Origin: Micromonospora sp. KC723
Lineage (GTDB): Bacteria; Actinomycetota; Actinomycetes; Mycobacteriales; Micromonosporaceae
DNA length: 36,552 nt
Assembly: GCF_004348595.1 (NCBI RefSeq)
Contig: NZ_SMKD01000052.1
Span: 1-36,552, forward strand
Reading direction: 5' to 3'
This document shows positions 19,834-27,634 of the stretch, piece after piece. A program made the translations under genes and the position numbers. The notes under the pieces were generated by a model. That model searched no databases. It saw only the letters and a program-made list of their open reading frames with translations, and was not told the DNA's origin. The number at the start of each line of letters is the position of its first letter. Within the stretch, counting starts at the first letter, position 1.

Positions 19834-21003
19834 GAGGAGGCGGCTGCCGGTGAGCATGAGGGCGGCGGCGGCGACCATGGACACGGCGGCAACCAGCCAC
19901 ATCACCGGGTAGCCGAAGGCGGCGGCGGTCGCGCCCAGGCCGAGCGGGCCGAGGCAGCCGCCCGCGTACACCCCGGTCTGGGTGATCGAGGTGGCGGCGG
20001 CCGGGGCCTGCGGATGCAGCTTGACCACGGCGAAGTTCATCAGCCCCGGCCAGGCCCAGCCCAGACCGAAGCCGAGCACCACACCCACCACCAGCGGCAG
20101 CGTGCCGGCCACCGCGAGCAGACCCAGCCCGGCGGCACCCACCACCAGCATCGCGGCGATCAGCGCGACGTGCCCCTCGGCACGCCGGTCGGCGAGCCAG
20201 CCGCCACCCACCCGGGCAGCCACGCAGACCGCGCTGCCCAGCGTGAGGGTCAGCCCGGCCAGCCCCGGCGCGAGGCCACGGGTCACCGCCGAATCGACCA
20301 GGAAGGTGCCCAGCGCGTTCGCGGCCCCTGCGGCCAGGGTCGCGGCCATCCCCACCACCACCAGGGCGGTGGTGGCCCGTCCGCCGCGCGACCGCGCGGC
20401 CCGCGACGTCGGCCGGGCCTCCCCCGGAGGTACGGCGGGCAGGGTGGCCAGCGCGGCGACGGAAGCGGCCACGAACGCCCAGCGCCACCCCGCGGTGAGC
20501 GCGATGGCGGGCACCGCCGCGCCGGCCAGCAGGGTGGACGCGGGAATCGCGGCCTGCTTCACGCCGAACGAGAGGCCCTGGCGGCGGGCCGGGACGTGCC
20601 GGGCCAGCGCCGCGTTGCTGGCGAGCTGACCGAGCGCGTTGGCCGCCGCGCTCAACCCCAGCAGGGCCACCAGCATCAGGTACGAGCGGGCCAGCACCGC
20701 GATGGCGAGCAGGCAGGCGGCGGCGAGCAGGATGCCGGCGCGGGCCACCGTGACCGGGCCGTACCGCTCGACGAGGTGCCCGGACGGGATCGAGGCCAAC
20801 GCGCTCACACCGAAGTACACCGCGACGGCCAATCCCAGCCCGGCGGGGGTGAAGTGAAGGTCGTCGCCCATCTGCACGGCGAGGCCGCCGAGCAGGAACA
20901 CGGGCAGCACGCAGGCGATGGTGGTGGCGACGGCGCCGGCCCCGGCGCGCAGCGGGCGCGCCCCGGGCCGGCTCGGGGAGGGAGTGAGGGCGGTGTCGGT
21001 CAT
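19825..21003 (-). CDS. MFS transporter
   Basis: This is a 392-residue inner-membrane transporter of the major facilitator superfamily with about twelve hydrophobic helices in two halves. A motif-A-like loop SGHLVERYGPVTVARAG lies between helices 2 and 3, and a shorter related loop (GGWLADRRAEG) sits in the second half. No substrate-specific motif is visible. The ATG has no Shine-Dalgarno sequence; TAGGTT lies 9 nt upstream, which suggests a leaderless or nearly leaderless transcript. It is divergent from an IclR-family regulator across 156 bp, so that regulator probably controls it. The substrate is unknown; IclR partners often transport aromatic or organic acids. Confidence 0.85.
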   Translation of the reverse strand: MTDTALTPSPSRPGARPLRAGAGAVATTIACVLPVFLLGGLAVQMGDDLHFTPAGLGLAVAVYFGVSALASIPSGHLVERYGPVTVARAGILLAAACLLAIAVLARSYLMLVALLGLSAAANALGQLASNAALARHVPARRQGLSFGVKQAAIPASTLLAGAAVPAIALTAGWRWAFVAASVAALATLPAVPPGEARPTSRAARSRGGRATTALVVVGMAATLAAGAANALGTFLVDSAVTRGLAPGLAGLTLTLGSAVCVAARVGGGWLADRRAEGHVALIAAMLVVGAAGLGLLAVAGTLPLVVGVVLGFGLGWAWPGLMNFAVVKLHPQAPAAATSITQTGVYAGGCLGPLGLGATAAAFGYPVMWLVAAVSMVAAAALMLTGSRLLTH

Positions 21004-21012
21004 CGTGCGGCC

Positions 21013-21018
21013 AACCTA
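21013..21018 (-). promoter_or_regulatory. -10 of the MFS gene
   Basis: On the minus strand TAGGTT ends 9 nt before the ATG. With no ribosome binding site present, transcription probably starts at or very near the start codon. Confidence 0.35.
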
Positions 21019-21044
21019 CGTGAGTCTGCTTTCCGACGTACCGG

Positions 21045-21068
21045 CGTGGCGGAGCGATACCCGCCACG
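21045..21068. promoter_or_regulatory. 8-bp inverted repeat, candidate operator
   Basis: CGTGGCGG and CCGCCACG are separated by 8 nt. The repeat lies upstream of the predicted -10 of the MFS gene, around -42 to -65, and is a candidate site for the divergent IclR regulator. Confidence 0.35.
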
Positions 21069-21095
21069 TACGCGCTGATCTGGCATCCTCGACCC

Positions 21096-21133
21096 GAACG
21101 GGCGTTCCGTCCCTGGGCGTTTTTTCATATGGT
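21096..21133 (+). promoter_or_regulatory. iclR-type gene promoter with overlapping palindrome
   Basis: A possible -35 TTCCGT (21105-21110) is spaced 17 nt from TATGGT (21128-21133). The perfect palindrome GAACG-GG-CGTTC at 21096-21107 overlaps that -35, so a protein bound there could block the promoter. Autorepression is typical of IclR regulators, but this assignment is inference. Confidence 0.35.
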
Positions 21134-21159
21134 GTAAGTCCCCGGCTGCGGAGGTGGTT

Positions 21160-21942
21160 GTGCGCGACCCCCTGGCGGAGCCTTCGGATCTCATCCGGAG
21201 CGTCTCCCGCGCGCTACGCGTACTCGAGTCGGTCGGTCGCGCCCCGAAGGGGCTGACCGTCAAGCAGATCGCCCGGCGGTGCGAGCTGACCGTGGCCACC
21301 ACCTACCACCTGGTCCGGACGCTGGCGTACGAGGGTTACGTGATCCGCCGGGAGGACGGCACCTACATCGTCGGGCTGGAGGTGGCCGACCGGTACCGGG
21401 AGCTGGTCACCGCCTTCCGGGGGCCGCCCGCGGTCGGGGAGACCCTGCGCCGCGCCGCCGCCGACACCGGCTGGAGCCACTACCTCGGCCGCTTCGTGGG
21501 CGGCCAGGTGGCGGTCACCGCGGTCGCCGAGGGCGTCCGCTCGCCGCACCTGGAGGATCTGGTCCCCGGCTTCGACGAGGGCGCGCACGCGACCGCGCTC
21601 GGCAAGAGCCTGCTCGCCACCCTCACCCCCGACCAGCGCATCCGCTACCTGCGCGAGTACGGCATGCGCCCGTTCACTGCCGCCACCCTGACCAGCGCGG
21701 AGGCGTTCGAGGCGGACCTGGCCGCCGGGGAACGCCGTGGCATGCAGCTGGAGCTGGGACAGTTCCGGCAGGGGGTGGCCTGCGCGTCGGTGCTGGTCGT
21801 TCCGGACAAGGACATCGAACGCCGGGTGGCACTGGCCTGCGCGTTGCCAGCCAGCGAGATGATGACCTCCGCCCGGGTGGTCCGGGCGAAACTGCTCACC
21901 GTCGCCCGCTCCGTCGCCGACATCATCGCCGCCGACAGCTGA
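21160..21942 (+). CDS. IclR family transcriptional regulator
   Basis: This 260-residue regulator has an N-terminal winged helix-turn-helix at about residues 15-75, with the recognition segment LTVKQIARRCELTVATTYHL and then a wing ending GTYIVGLEV. The C-terminal effector-binding domain contains the family landmark HATALGKSLLATL and, later, the segment SVLVVPDKDIERRVALACAL. GCGGAGG at 21148-21154 fits the GTG at 21160 (spacing 5) better than the GTG at 21154, which overlaps it. It is divergent from the MFS gene and probably regulates both. The ligand is unknown. Confidence 0.9.
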   Translation: MRDPLAEPSDLIRSVSRALRVLESVGRAPKGLTVKQIARRCELTVATTYHLVRTLAYEGYVIRREDGTYIVGLEVADRYRELVTAFRGPPAVGETLRRAAADTGWSHYLGRFVGGQVAVTAVAEGVRSPHLEDLVPGFDEGAHATALGKSLLATLTPDQRIRYLREYGMRPFTAATLTSAEAFEADLAAGERRGMQLELGQFRQGVACASVLVVPDKDIERRVALACALPASEMMTSARVVRAKLLTVARSVADIIAADS

Positions 21943-21978
21943 CCTTCCGCCGGCCCCACGCCCGCCCCGGCATGCCGA

Positions 21979-22010
21979 AGGGCCCCGTCCCGGGCGGAGA
22001 ACGGGGCCCT
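21979..22010. terminator. bidirectional terminator hairpin, first of two
   Basis: AGGGCCCCGT and ACGGGGCCCT form a perfect 10-bp stem with a 12-nt loop between the convergent iclR-type gene and phoX. It has no T-tract. Confidence 0.65.
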
Positions 22011-22014
22011 GCGG

Positions 22015-22040
22015 CCGGTGGCCCAGCGCCGGGCCACCGG
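22015..22040. terminator. bidirectional terminator hairpin, second of two
   Basis: CCGGTGGCCC and GGGCCACCGG form a perfect 10-bp stem with a 6-nt loop, four bases after the first hairpin and 10 nt from the phoX stop. The pair probably blocks read-through in both directions. Confidence 0.65.
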
Positions 22041-22050
22041 AGGGGGAGCG

Positions 22051-24168
22051 TCAGCTGCCGATCGGGCCGCCGTCCAGCCGCCACGCGACCACCACGCCCG
22101 GCTTGGCGTAGTCACCGTCCGGCCAGGTCGACGCCGGCTGCTCCACGGTCGCCCCGGTCAGCTCGCCGGGGTGCTGCACCGCCACGAAGACCGAACGGTT
22201 GTCCTCGGTGATGAACGGGCCGCAGGTCTCCGCGCCGATCGGCACGGTGAGGAACTGCTTGAGGTGGCCCCGCTCCGGCCCCTCCACCGGGGTGGCGAAG
22301 AGACCGTCGTTGCTGCCCAGCGCGTTGCCGTCGGTGGAGATCCACAGGTTGCCGGCGGTGTCGAAGGCGACGTTGTCCGGGCAGGAGATCGGCGAGACCT
22401 TCGTCTTGTCGTACCCGGCGAAGTAGGTCGACGGGTCGGTGGGGTCGCCCGCGACGATCGGCAGCGACCAGGCGAAGGTCTCGGCGGTGTTGTCCGCGCG
22501 GTCCTCGACCAGCTCCAGGATCTGGCCGTGCTTGTTGAGGTTGCGCGGGTTCGCCTCGTCGGCCGGCGCCTTCCCGGGCTTGCCCCGGTCGGTGTTGTTG
22601 GTCAGCGCCACGTACACCTTGCCGGTGAGCAGGCTCGGCTCGACGTCCTCCGGCCGGTCCATCTTGGTCGCGCCGACCTTGTCCGCGGCGAGCCGGGTGA
22701 AGGTGAGCACGTCGGCGGCGGTCATCCCGTCGACGTACGAGCGGTTGCCGCTGACCAGCCTGATCCACCGTCCCCGGCCGTTGAAGGCGCCGTCGGAGGG
22801 GAGCGTGCCGGAGCCGTCGATCTCGGCGGCGCTGGTCTGCTCGATCCTCGCCACGTAGAGGGTGCCGGACTCCAGCAGCGTCAGGTTGTGCTTGCGGGCC
22901 ACCCACGAGCCACCCGGCATGAACTTCTTGTCCGAGACGAACTTGTACAGGTAGTCGAAGCGCTCGTCGTCGCCCATGTAGGCGACCACGTGACCGTTCT
23001 TCGCCACGATCACGTTGGCGCCCTCGTGCTTGAACCGACCCAGCGCGGTGTGCTTACGCGGGCGGCTCTCCGGGTCGAACGGGTCGATCTCCACGATCCA
23101 GCCGAACCGGTTTGCCTCGTTCGGGTGCTTCGCCAGGTCGAACCGCTCGTCGGCCCGCTCCCACTTGCGGCTGCCGCTCGGGTACCGGGCCGTGGTGGTG
23201 ATGCCGTACCGGGCGAGCTTCGGCTTGAGCTCCTCCGGCACGGCGTCGCCGCCGACGAAGTACTGGTTGAAGTTCTCCTCGCCGGAGAGCACCGTGCCCC
23301 ACGGGGTGACACCGCCGGCGCAGTTGTTCAACGTGCCGACCACCGTACGGCCCTTCGGGTCGGCGGCGGTACGCAACCAGGCGGAGCCGGCGGCCGGGCC
23401 GGTCAGCTCGAACTTCGTGGCCAGCGCGGTCACCCGCCGGTTGTACGGGCGGCGGCCCTGCGTCACCGGCCGCCACTGTCCGGTGCCGTCGACCCGCTCC
23501 AGCTCCACCACGGACATGCCGTGCGCGGCCATGGTGACCCGCAGCTGCTCCACCGTGAGCGCGTCCATGCTGGTGAAGCCGGGGAACATGAGGTCTTCGT
23601 TGGTGTACTCGTGGTTCACCACGAGCAGCGCTCGCCGGCCACGCCGGTCCAGTGGCAGCACCCCGACGAAGTCGTTGTTGTAGCCGAACTGCCGGGACTG
23701 GGCGGCGGCGGTCTGGTTGCGCAGGTCGAACCCGGGAGCCCCCGGGACGACCGGGTCGCCCCAGCGGATGACCACCGAATGGTCGTACCCGTTCGGCACG
23801 ACCAGGGTGTCGAGTTTGTTCGGCGGGATCGGCTTGAAGGTCAGCGCCCCGGTGCCGGCGGGCGGCCGGGGGCGGCCGAAGCCGGTCACCTCGGGCACGA
23901 CCGGGGTGGCGGGCGCGGCGGTGGCGGGGGTTCCGCCGGCCGCTCCGGCGGCGCCGAAGCCGAGCACCAGGGCGCCGACGGCGCCGGCCCGTACCACGCC
24001 GCGCCGGCTGACCTCCGCCGAGACGATGTCGCCGAAGTACGCGTTGTCGGAGGTGTTGGGTACGGGGTGGTCGCAGGCGTTGCCGCACCGGTACAGGCAG
24101 GTCATCGCATCACGGCTGCCGTGCCGGGGGGTGCCCAGCAGCGGGAGCAGCCGGGGACGGTCGCTCAT
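22051..24168 (-). CDS. phoX: PhoX family alkaline phosphatase, Tat-exported
   Basis: This 705-residue phosphatase removes phosphate from phosphomonoesters outside the membrane; PhoX enzymes use iron and calcium. A long N-terminal region with YRCGNACDHPVPNTSDN precedes a twin-arginine signal (SRRGVV, R56-R57, then a hydrophobic stretch to about 72 and Ala-rich cleavage region). Family motifs are VNHEYTNED near 184-192 and NNCAGGVTPWGT, with C283 equivalent to the metal-site cysteine, followed by SGEENFNQYF. CCTCCT on the plus strand gives AGGAGG 8 nt before the ATG. Upstream lies a PHO-box-like array pointing toward this gene, so PhoP control under phosphate limitation is likely. It is divergent from an ECF sigma factor. 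Confidence 0.88.
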   Translation of the reverse strand: MSDRPRLLPLLGTPRHGSRDAMTCLYRCGNACDHPVPNTSDNAYFGDIVSAEVSRRGVVRAGAVGALVLGFGAAGAAGGTPATAAPATPVVPEVTGFGRPRPPAGTGALTFKPIPPNKLDTLVVPNGYDHSVVIRWGDPVVPGAPGFDLRNQTAAAQSRQFGYNNDFVGVLPLDRRGRRALLVVNHEYTNEDLMFPGFTSMDALTVEQLRVTMAAHGMSVVELERVDGTGQWRPVTQGRRPYNRRVTALATKFELTGPAAGSAWLRTAADPKGRTVVGTLNNCAGGVTPWGTVLSGEENFNQYFVGGDAVPEELKPKLARYGITTTARYPSGSRKWERADERFDLAKHPNEANRFGWIVEIDPFDPESRPRKHTALGRFKHEGANVIVAKNGHVVAYMGDDERFDYLYKFVSDKKFMPGGSWVARKHNLTLLESGTLYVARIEQTSAAEIDGSGTLPSDGAFNGRGRWIRLVSGNRSYVDGMTAADVLTFTRLAADKVGATKMDRPEDVEPSLLTGKVYVALTNNTDRGKPGKAPADEANPRNLNKHGQILELVEDRADNTAETFAWSLPIVAGDPTDPSTYFAGYDKTKVSPISCPDNVAFDTAGNLWISTDGNALGSNDGLFATPVEGPERGHLKQFLTVPIGAETCGPFITEDNRSVFVAVQHPGELTGATVEQPASTWPDGDYAKPGVVVAWRLDGGPIGS

Positions 24169-24221
24169 GGGGGAAGCCTCCTGGAAGCAGGTTCACTGGC
24201 ACGCCGGACAGCTGGTGGATG

Positions 24222-24227
24222 TGCCTA
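24222..24227 (-). promoter_or_regulatory. candidate -10 of phoX
   Basis: TAGGCA on the minus strand lies downstream of the PHO-box array and about 54 nt before the phoX ATG. No good -35 is seen, which fits an activator-dependent promoter. The match to TAnnnT is imperfect. Confidence 0.25.
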
Positions 24228-24246
24228 CCGGCCGGAGGTTGCCAGG

Positions 24247-24290
24247 GCGCGGTGAGCGGACCTCGGCGCGAGTGTGAACCTGATGTGAAC
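24247..24290 (-). promoter_or_regulatory. PHO-box-like direct repeats upstream of phoX
   Basis: On the minus strand three 11-nt direct-repeat units share one phase: GTTCACATCAG (24290-24280), GTTCACACTCG (24279-24269) and, after one unmatched unit, GCTCACCGCGC (24257-24247). The Streptomyces PhoP box is built from 11-nt repeats starting GTTCACC, so this is a probable PhoP-binding site oriented toward phoX. Confidence 0.6.
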
Positions 24291-24372
24291 AGCGGGAGCG
24301 GATGAACCGATCGGCGGGACCGCGCGTATCCACGGACGGACACACACCGCCCGAGCCGGTGCGGAGAGCGAG

Positions 24373-24897
24373 GTGATAACCGTCAGCGACCACGACGCCC
24401 AACTGCTGCGCGCGTTGCACGACGAGCATGCCGAGGCGCTGTTCGCGCACGCGCTCCGCCTGGTCAACGGCGACCGGACGCGGGCGGAGGACCTGGTGCA
24501 GGAGACGCTGTTGCGGGCCTGGCGCCATCCGGAGTCGCTGGACCCACGTCGCGGGTCGGTCCGCGCCTGGCTCTTCACCACCGCCCGGAACCTGGCGATC
24601 GACGCCTGGCGGCGCCGGTCCACCCGGGTCGGTGAGGTGTTCACCGAGGATCTGCCCGAGCCACCCGAGGCGGTCGACGAAGCGGAGCGCGCGGTCGAGG
24701 CGTGGACCCTCGCCGAGGCGCTGAACCGGCTCAGCCCGACCCACCGCGAGGTGCTGGTCGAGTGCTTCTACCAGGGCCGCTCGGTGTCGGAGGCGGCCTC
24801 GCGGCTGGGCGTGCCACCGGGGACCGTCAAGTCCCGCACCCACTACGCACTGCGCTCACTACGGTTGGTCCTGGCCGAGATGGGGGTGACCGGATGA
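24373..24897 (+). CDS. ECF RNA polymerase sigma factor
   Basis: This 174-residue extracytoplasmic-function sigma factor directs RNA polymerase to a stress regulon. Region 2 spans about residues 10-80, with GDRTRAEDLVQETLLRAWR and then VRAWLFTTARNLAIDAWRRR for -10 recognition. Region 4 spans about 117-165, with the helix-turn-helix SVSEAASRLGVPPGTVKSRT for the -35. The GTG start follows GGAGAG at 24363-24368. Its stop overlaps the ATG of a zinc-type anti-sigma gene (ATGA), the usual sigma/anti-sigma pair; mycobacterial SigL/RslA is organised similarly. It shares a 204-bp upstream region with the divergent phoX. Confidence 0.92.
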   Translation: MITVSDHDAQLLRALHDEHAEALFAHALRLVNGDRTRAEDLVQETLLRAWRHPESLDPRRGSVRAWLFTTARNLAIDAWRRRSTRVGEVFTEDLPEPPEAVDEAERAVEAWTLAEALNRLSPTHREVLVECFYQGRSVSEAASRLGVPPGTVKSRTHYALRSLRLVLAEMGVTG

Positions 24898-25595
24898 CCC
24901 GCTGCGAGTTCGCGTTCGACGACGGCGCGTACGTGCTGGGTGCCCTCGCCCCGGCGGACCGGGCGGCCTACGAGCGGCACCTTGCCGGCTGCTTCGAGTG
25001 CCGGGAGGCGGTCGCCGAGATCGCCGTGCTGCCCGGGCTGCTGGGTCGGCTCGACGCGACCGACCTGGCGGAGTTCCTGCCTCCGCCGCCGGCAATCGAC
25101 CGGGTGCCCGACCTGCTCGCCGTGGCGCGTAACCGCCGCCGCCGGGAACGCTCCGCCACCCGGCTGAAGTACGGCCTGACGGCGCTGGTCGCCGCCGCGT
25201 CCGCGCTGGTGGTGGGCTTCGGCGGGGCCACCGCGCTGCGACCGGCCCCGGCCCCGACTCCGACCGTGCAGGCGATCCGCATGGTCTCCATGGCACCGGT
25301 GTCGGCGAAGACACCGGCGGTGCGCGCCGAGATCGGGCTGACCGGCAAGAAGTGGGGCACCGAGATCACCATGCACTGCGGGTACGACGCGACGGCCGGC
25401 TACGGCAAGGCGTACACCTTCCGGCTGGTGGCGTACGGCCCGGACGACGCGACCGAGCAGATCGCCTCCTGGCTGGCCGGCCCGGGTGACGACGTACGCC
25501 TCACCGGCGCGACCCGGTTCACCGACGCGGAGCTGGTCCGCCTGGAGTTGATCCGCGCCGACGGCACCACCGTCCTGGACTACGAGGTGCGCTGA
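24894..25595 (+). CDS. zinc-binding anti-sigma factor, membrane-anchored
   Basis: This 233-residue protein should hold the upstream ECF sigma factor inactive at the membrane. The N-terminal anti-sigma domain has the zinc motif H29-x3-C33-x2-C36 (HLAGCFEC). A basic stretch at 79-91 precedes one transmembrane segment at about 94-114, and a 120-residue C-terminal domain would lie outside the cell and sense the signal. A single cysteine (C162) is in the outer domain. The ATG overlaps the sigma stop. It is convergent with rarD. The signal is unknown, and release could be by redox change at the zinc site or by proteolysis. Confidence 0.88.
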   Translation: MTRCEFAFDDGAYVLGALAPADRAAYERHLAGCFECREAVAEIAVLPGLLGRLDATDLAEFLPPPPAIDRVPDLLAVARNRRRRERSATRLKYGLTALVAAASALVVGFGGATALRPAPAPTPTVQAIRMVSMAPVSAKTPAVRAEIGLTGKKWGTEITMHCGYDATAGYGKAYTFRLVAYGPDDATEQIASWLAGPGDDVRLTGATRFTDAELVRLELIRADGTTVLDYEVR

Positions 25596-25607
25596 ACGCC
25601 GCCCGGG

Positions 25608-25638
25608 ACCGGTCAATCATCCGGTGGCGGTGACCGGT
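25608..25638. terminator. possible bidirectional terminator, anti-sigma and rarD ends
   Basis: ACCGGTCA and TGACCGGT are a perfect 8-bp inverted repeat with a 15-nt loop that spans the rarD stop. It is the only stem between these convergent genes and is weaker than the others in the window. Confidence 0.35.
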
Positions 25639-26537
25639 TCCGAGGTCCGGGCGGCGACCCGGTTGCGGCGGCCCTGCCGCAGCAGGTCCACCGTGAAGAT
25701 CATCAGCGCTGCCCAGACCAGGGCGAAACCGGCCAGCCGGGCCGGTGGCAGCGGCTCGTGGAAGAGGAGCACACCGCAGCCGAGCTGGAGGATCGGGGCG
25801 AGGTACTGGAGCATGCCGAGCCCGGACAGCGGCAGCCGGTTGGCCGCGCCGGCGAAGAACATCAGCGGGACGGCGGTCATCGCGCCGGCCAGCACCAGCA
25901 GCACGGTGTGCCCGGCCGAGACGTGACCGAAGGTGGCCGCGCCCCGGGACGCCAGCCAGCCCAGGTACGCCAGGGCGGGCAACGCCAGCACCGCGGACTC
26001 GACGAAGAACCCTTCCGCGGCGGGCAGCCCGAGCCGCTTCTTGACCAGCCCGTACCCGGCGAAGGTGAACGCCAGGGTCAGCGCCAGGTACGGCAACCGA
26101 CCGTAGTCGACGGTGAGCACGGCCACCGCGAGCGCGCCGACGCCCAGAGCCGCCCACTGCGCCGGGCGCAGCCGCTCGCGGAGCACGAAGACGCCGAGCA
26201 GCACCACGACCAGGGGATTGATGAAGTAACCCAGGGCGGTCTCCACCACCCGGTCGGAGTTCACCCCGTAGATGTAGGCGGTCCAGTTGACCGCGATCAG
26301 CACCGCCGCCGCGAGGATCCCGGCGAGCGCCCGGGGTCGCCGGGCCAGGGCGCGCAGGAAACCGACGTTGCGCATGGCGGCCAGCACCAGCGCGACGAAG
26401 AGCACCGACCAGACGATCCGGTGGGCCAGGATCTCCACCGGGCCGGCCGGGCGCAGCAGCTTCAGGTAGACCGGGAAGAAACCCCAGATGAGGTACGCCC
26501 CGAAGCCGTAGAGGTAACCGAGCCGGGTTTGGTTCAC
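25617..26537 (-). CDS. rarD: RarD/EamA family drug-metabolite transporter
   Basis: This 306-residue inner-membrane protein has ten hydrophobic helices arranged as two EamA repeats. The RarD-type opening is GYLYGFGAYLIWGFFPVYLK, followed by EILAHRIVWS, NWTAYIYGVN and ETALGYFINPLV. RarD proteins were named from a chloramphenicol-sensitivity phenotype, but their substrates are not established. A basic tail of about 20 residues ends the protein. The GTG start overlaps the stop of the upstream acetyltransferase gene (GTGA), so the two are cotranscribed and coupled. Confidence 0.88.
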   Translation of the reverse strand: MNQTRLGYLYGFGAYLIWGFFPVYLKLLRPAGPVEILAHRIVWSVLFVALVLAAMRNVGFLRALARRPRALAGILAAAVLIAVNWTAYIYGVNSDRVVETALGYFINPLVVVLLGVFVLRERLRPAQWAALGVGALAVAVLTVDYGRLPYLALTLAFTFAGYGLVKKRLGLPAAEGFFVESAVLALPALAYLGWLASRGAATFGHVSAGHTVLLVLAGAMTAVPLMFFAGAANRLPLSGLGMLQYLAPILQLGCGVLLFHEPLPPARLAGFALVWAALMIFTVDLLRQGRRNRVAARTSEPVTATG

Positions 26538-27025
26538 CCCGTCACCGTAAGGTCCGGCGAGCCGATCGGATCCTTTCCGGTGACCGGGTTCACCGAGCGT
26601 CGGTCCAGCTCCATCCAGTGCTCCGGCGTGACCGGGGTGAAGCCGACCCTGGCGTACACCACGTGCGCGTCGAGGGTGGCCAGCAGGATCCGTCGTACGC
26701 CCAGGCTGGCCAGGTGGTCCCGGACGGCCGTGGCCAGCCAGGTGCCCAGCCCGCGCCCCCGCTCCCCGCGCGCGACGTAGACATCACAGAGCCAGCCGAA
26801 GGTGGCCCCGTCGGTGATCACCCGGGCCACCGCCACCTGCCCGCCGTCCGACACCCGGTGGACGTTGTACGGAATCGAGCCGGCGAAGGCGCGCGCCACG
26901 GTCTCCCGGCTGCGCCCGAGCGCCCAGTACGCGTCGGTGGAGAGCCAGCCGTGCACCCGGTCCAGGTCGAGCCGGGCCGGATCGGTGCTGAGCAGGTAGC
27001 CGTCGTCACGGGTCAGGGTGAACAT
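26534..27025 (-). CDS. GNAT family N-acetyltransferase
   Basis: This 163-residue protein has the acetyl-CoA-binding motif VYVARGERGRGLGTWLATAV (the R-G-R-G-L-G loop) and a downstream VRRILLATLDAHVVYARVGF typical of the GNAT fold. Its acceptor is unknown. Homologous proteins act on small molecules. The frame is open to 27049, but I chose the ATG at 27025, because TAGCGT lies exactly 7 nt before it with no ribosome binding site, a leaderless pattern. Its stop overlaps the rarD start. Confidence 0.85.
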   Translation of the reverse strand: MFTLTRDDGYLLSTDPARLDLDRVHGWLSTDAYWALGRSRETVARAFAGSIPYNVHRVSDGGQVAVARVITDGATFGWLCDVYVARGERGRGLGTWLATAVRDHLASLGVRRILLATLDAHVVYARVGFTPVTPEHWMELDRRSVNPVTGKDPIGSPDLTVTG

Positions 27026-27032
27026 CTCAGAG

Positions 27033-27038
27033 ACGCTA
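27033..27038 (-). promoter_or_regulatory. -10 of the GNAT-rarD pair, probable leaderless start
   Basis: TAGCGT on the minus strand ends 7 nt before the ATG at 27025, with no Shine-Dalgarno sequence between. No clear -35. Confidence 0.4.
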
Positions 27039-27197
27039 GCCCGACCCACCGTCGGCCGCGCCAGCCAATTCCCGCCCGTTGACCGTCACCCGGCCGGCCG
27101 CGCACCGACGCGGTTACGGCTGGCCAACTCGGCACGTCGGGGCTGCTACTGCCAGGCCGCCAACGATCATGGGTTGGACGGGAAACGAGACGCCGCA

Positions 27198-27584
27198 TCA
27201 GTCCCGGTCGAGGACCGCGCCGAGGATCCAGGTCACGATGCCGACGAAGAGCGCCCCGAGCACGGCGGCCGGCCAGAAACCGTCCACGTGGAAGGGCAGC
27301 CCGGCCTCGCCGGCGATCCAGCTGGTCAGCAGGAAGAGCAGACCGTTGACGACCAGCGCGATCAGCCCGAGGGTCAGCAGGTACAGCCCGCAGCCCACCG
27401 TCTTGATGATCGGCTGGAGCACCGCGTTGACCACGCCGAAGATCACCGCGACCAGTAGCAGCGTGGTGACCGTCTCGACCGCCGAGTCGGAATCCAGGGA
27501 GATGCCGGGGATGAGCAGCGTCGCCAGCCAGAACGCGACGGCCGTGGCGCCCAGCCGGATCAGGAGGCCCTTCATGAAACCCAT
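27198..27584 (-). CDS. small four-helix membrane protein, phage-holin-4 superfamily (YvlD-like)
   Basis: This 128-residue integral membrane protein has four hydrophobic segments, with LLIPGISL after the first and the family-type FGVVNAVLQPIIK after the second. Proteins of this type are called phage holin family 4 or YvlD, but there is no phage context here and the role is unknown; some Bacillus members belong to envelope-stress regulons. The start is uncertain between ATG 27584 and ATG 27575, since neither has a clear ribosome binding site. TACCGT about 15 nt upstream is a possible -10. It has the same orientation as eccE, 50 bp downstream of it. Confidence 0.75.
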   Translation of the reverse strand: MGFMKGLLIRLGATAVAFWLATLLIPGISLDSDSAVETVTTLLLVAVIFGVVNAVLQPIIKTVGCGLYLLTLGLIALVVNGLLFLLTSWIAGEAGLPFHVDGFWPAAVLGALFVGIVTWILGAVLDRD

Positions 27585-27634
27585 GGCGGGGATCGTGCCA
27601 CGGTAGACCCACCCCGGGAACCCCTCGGCCCGGC

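Noticed and set aside
27198..27584. Prophage lysis gene
   Set aside because: The holin-family label is a family name only. There is no endolysin, tail or integrase gene nearby.
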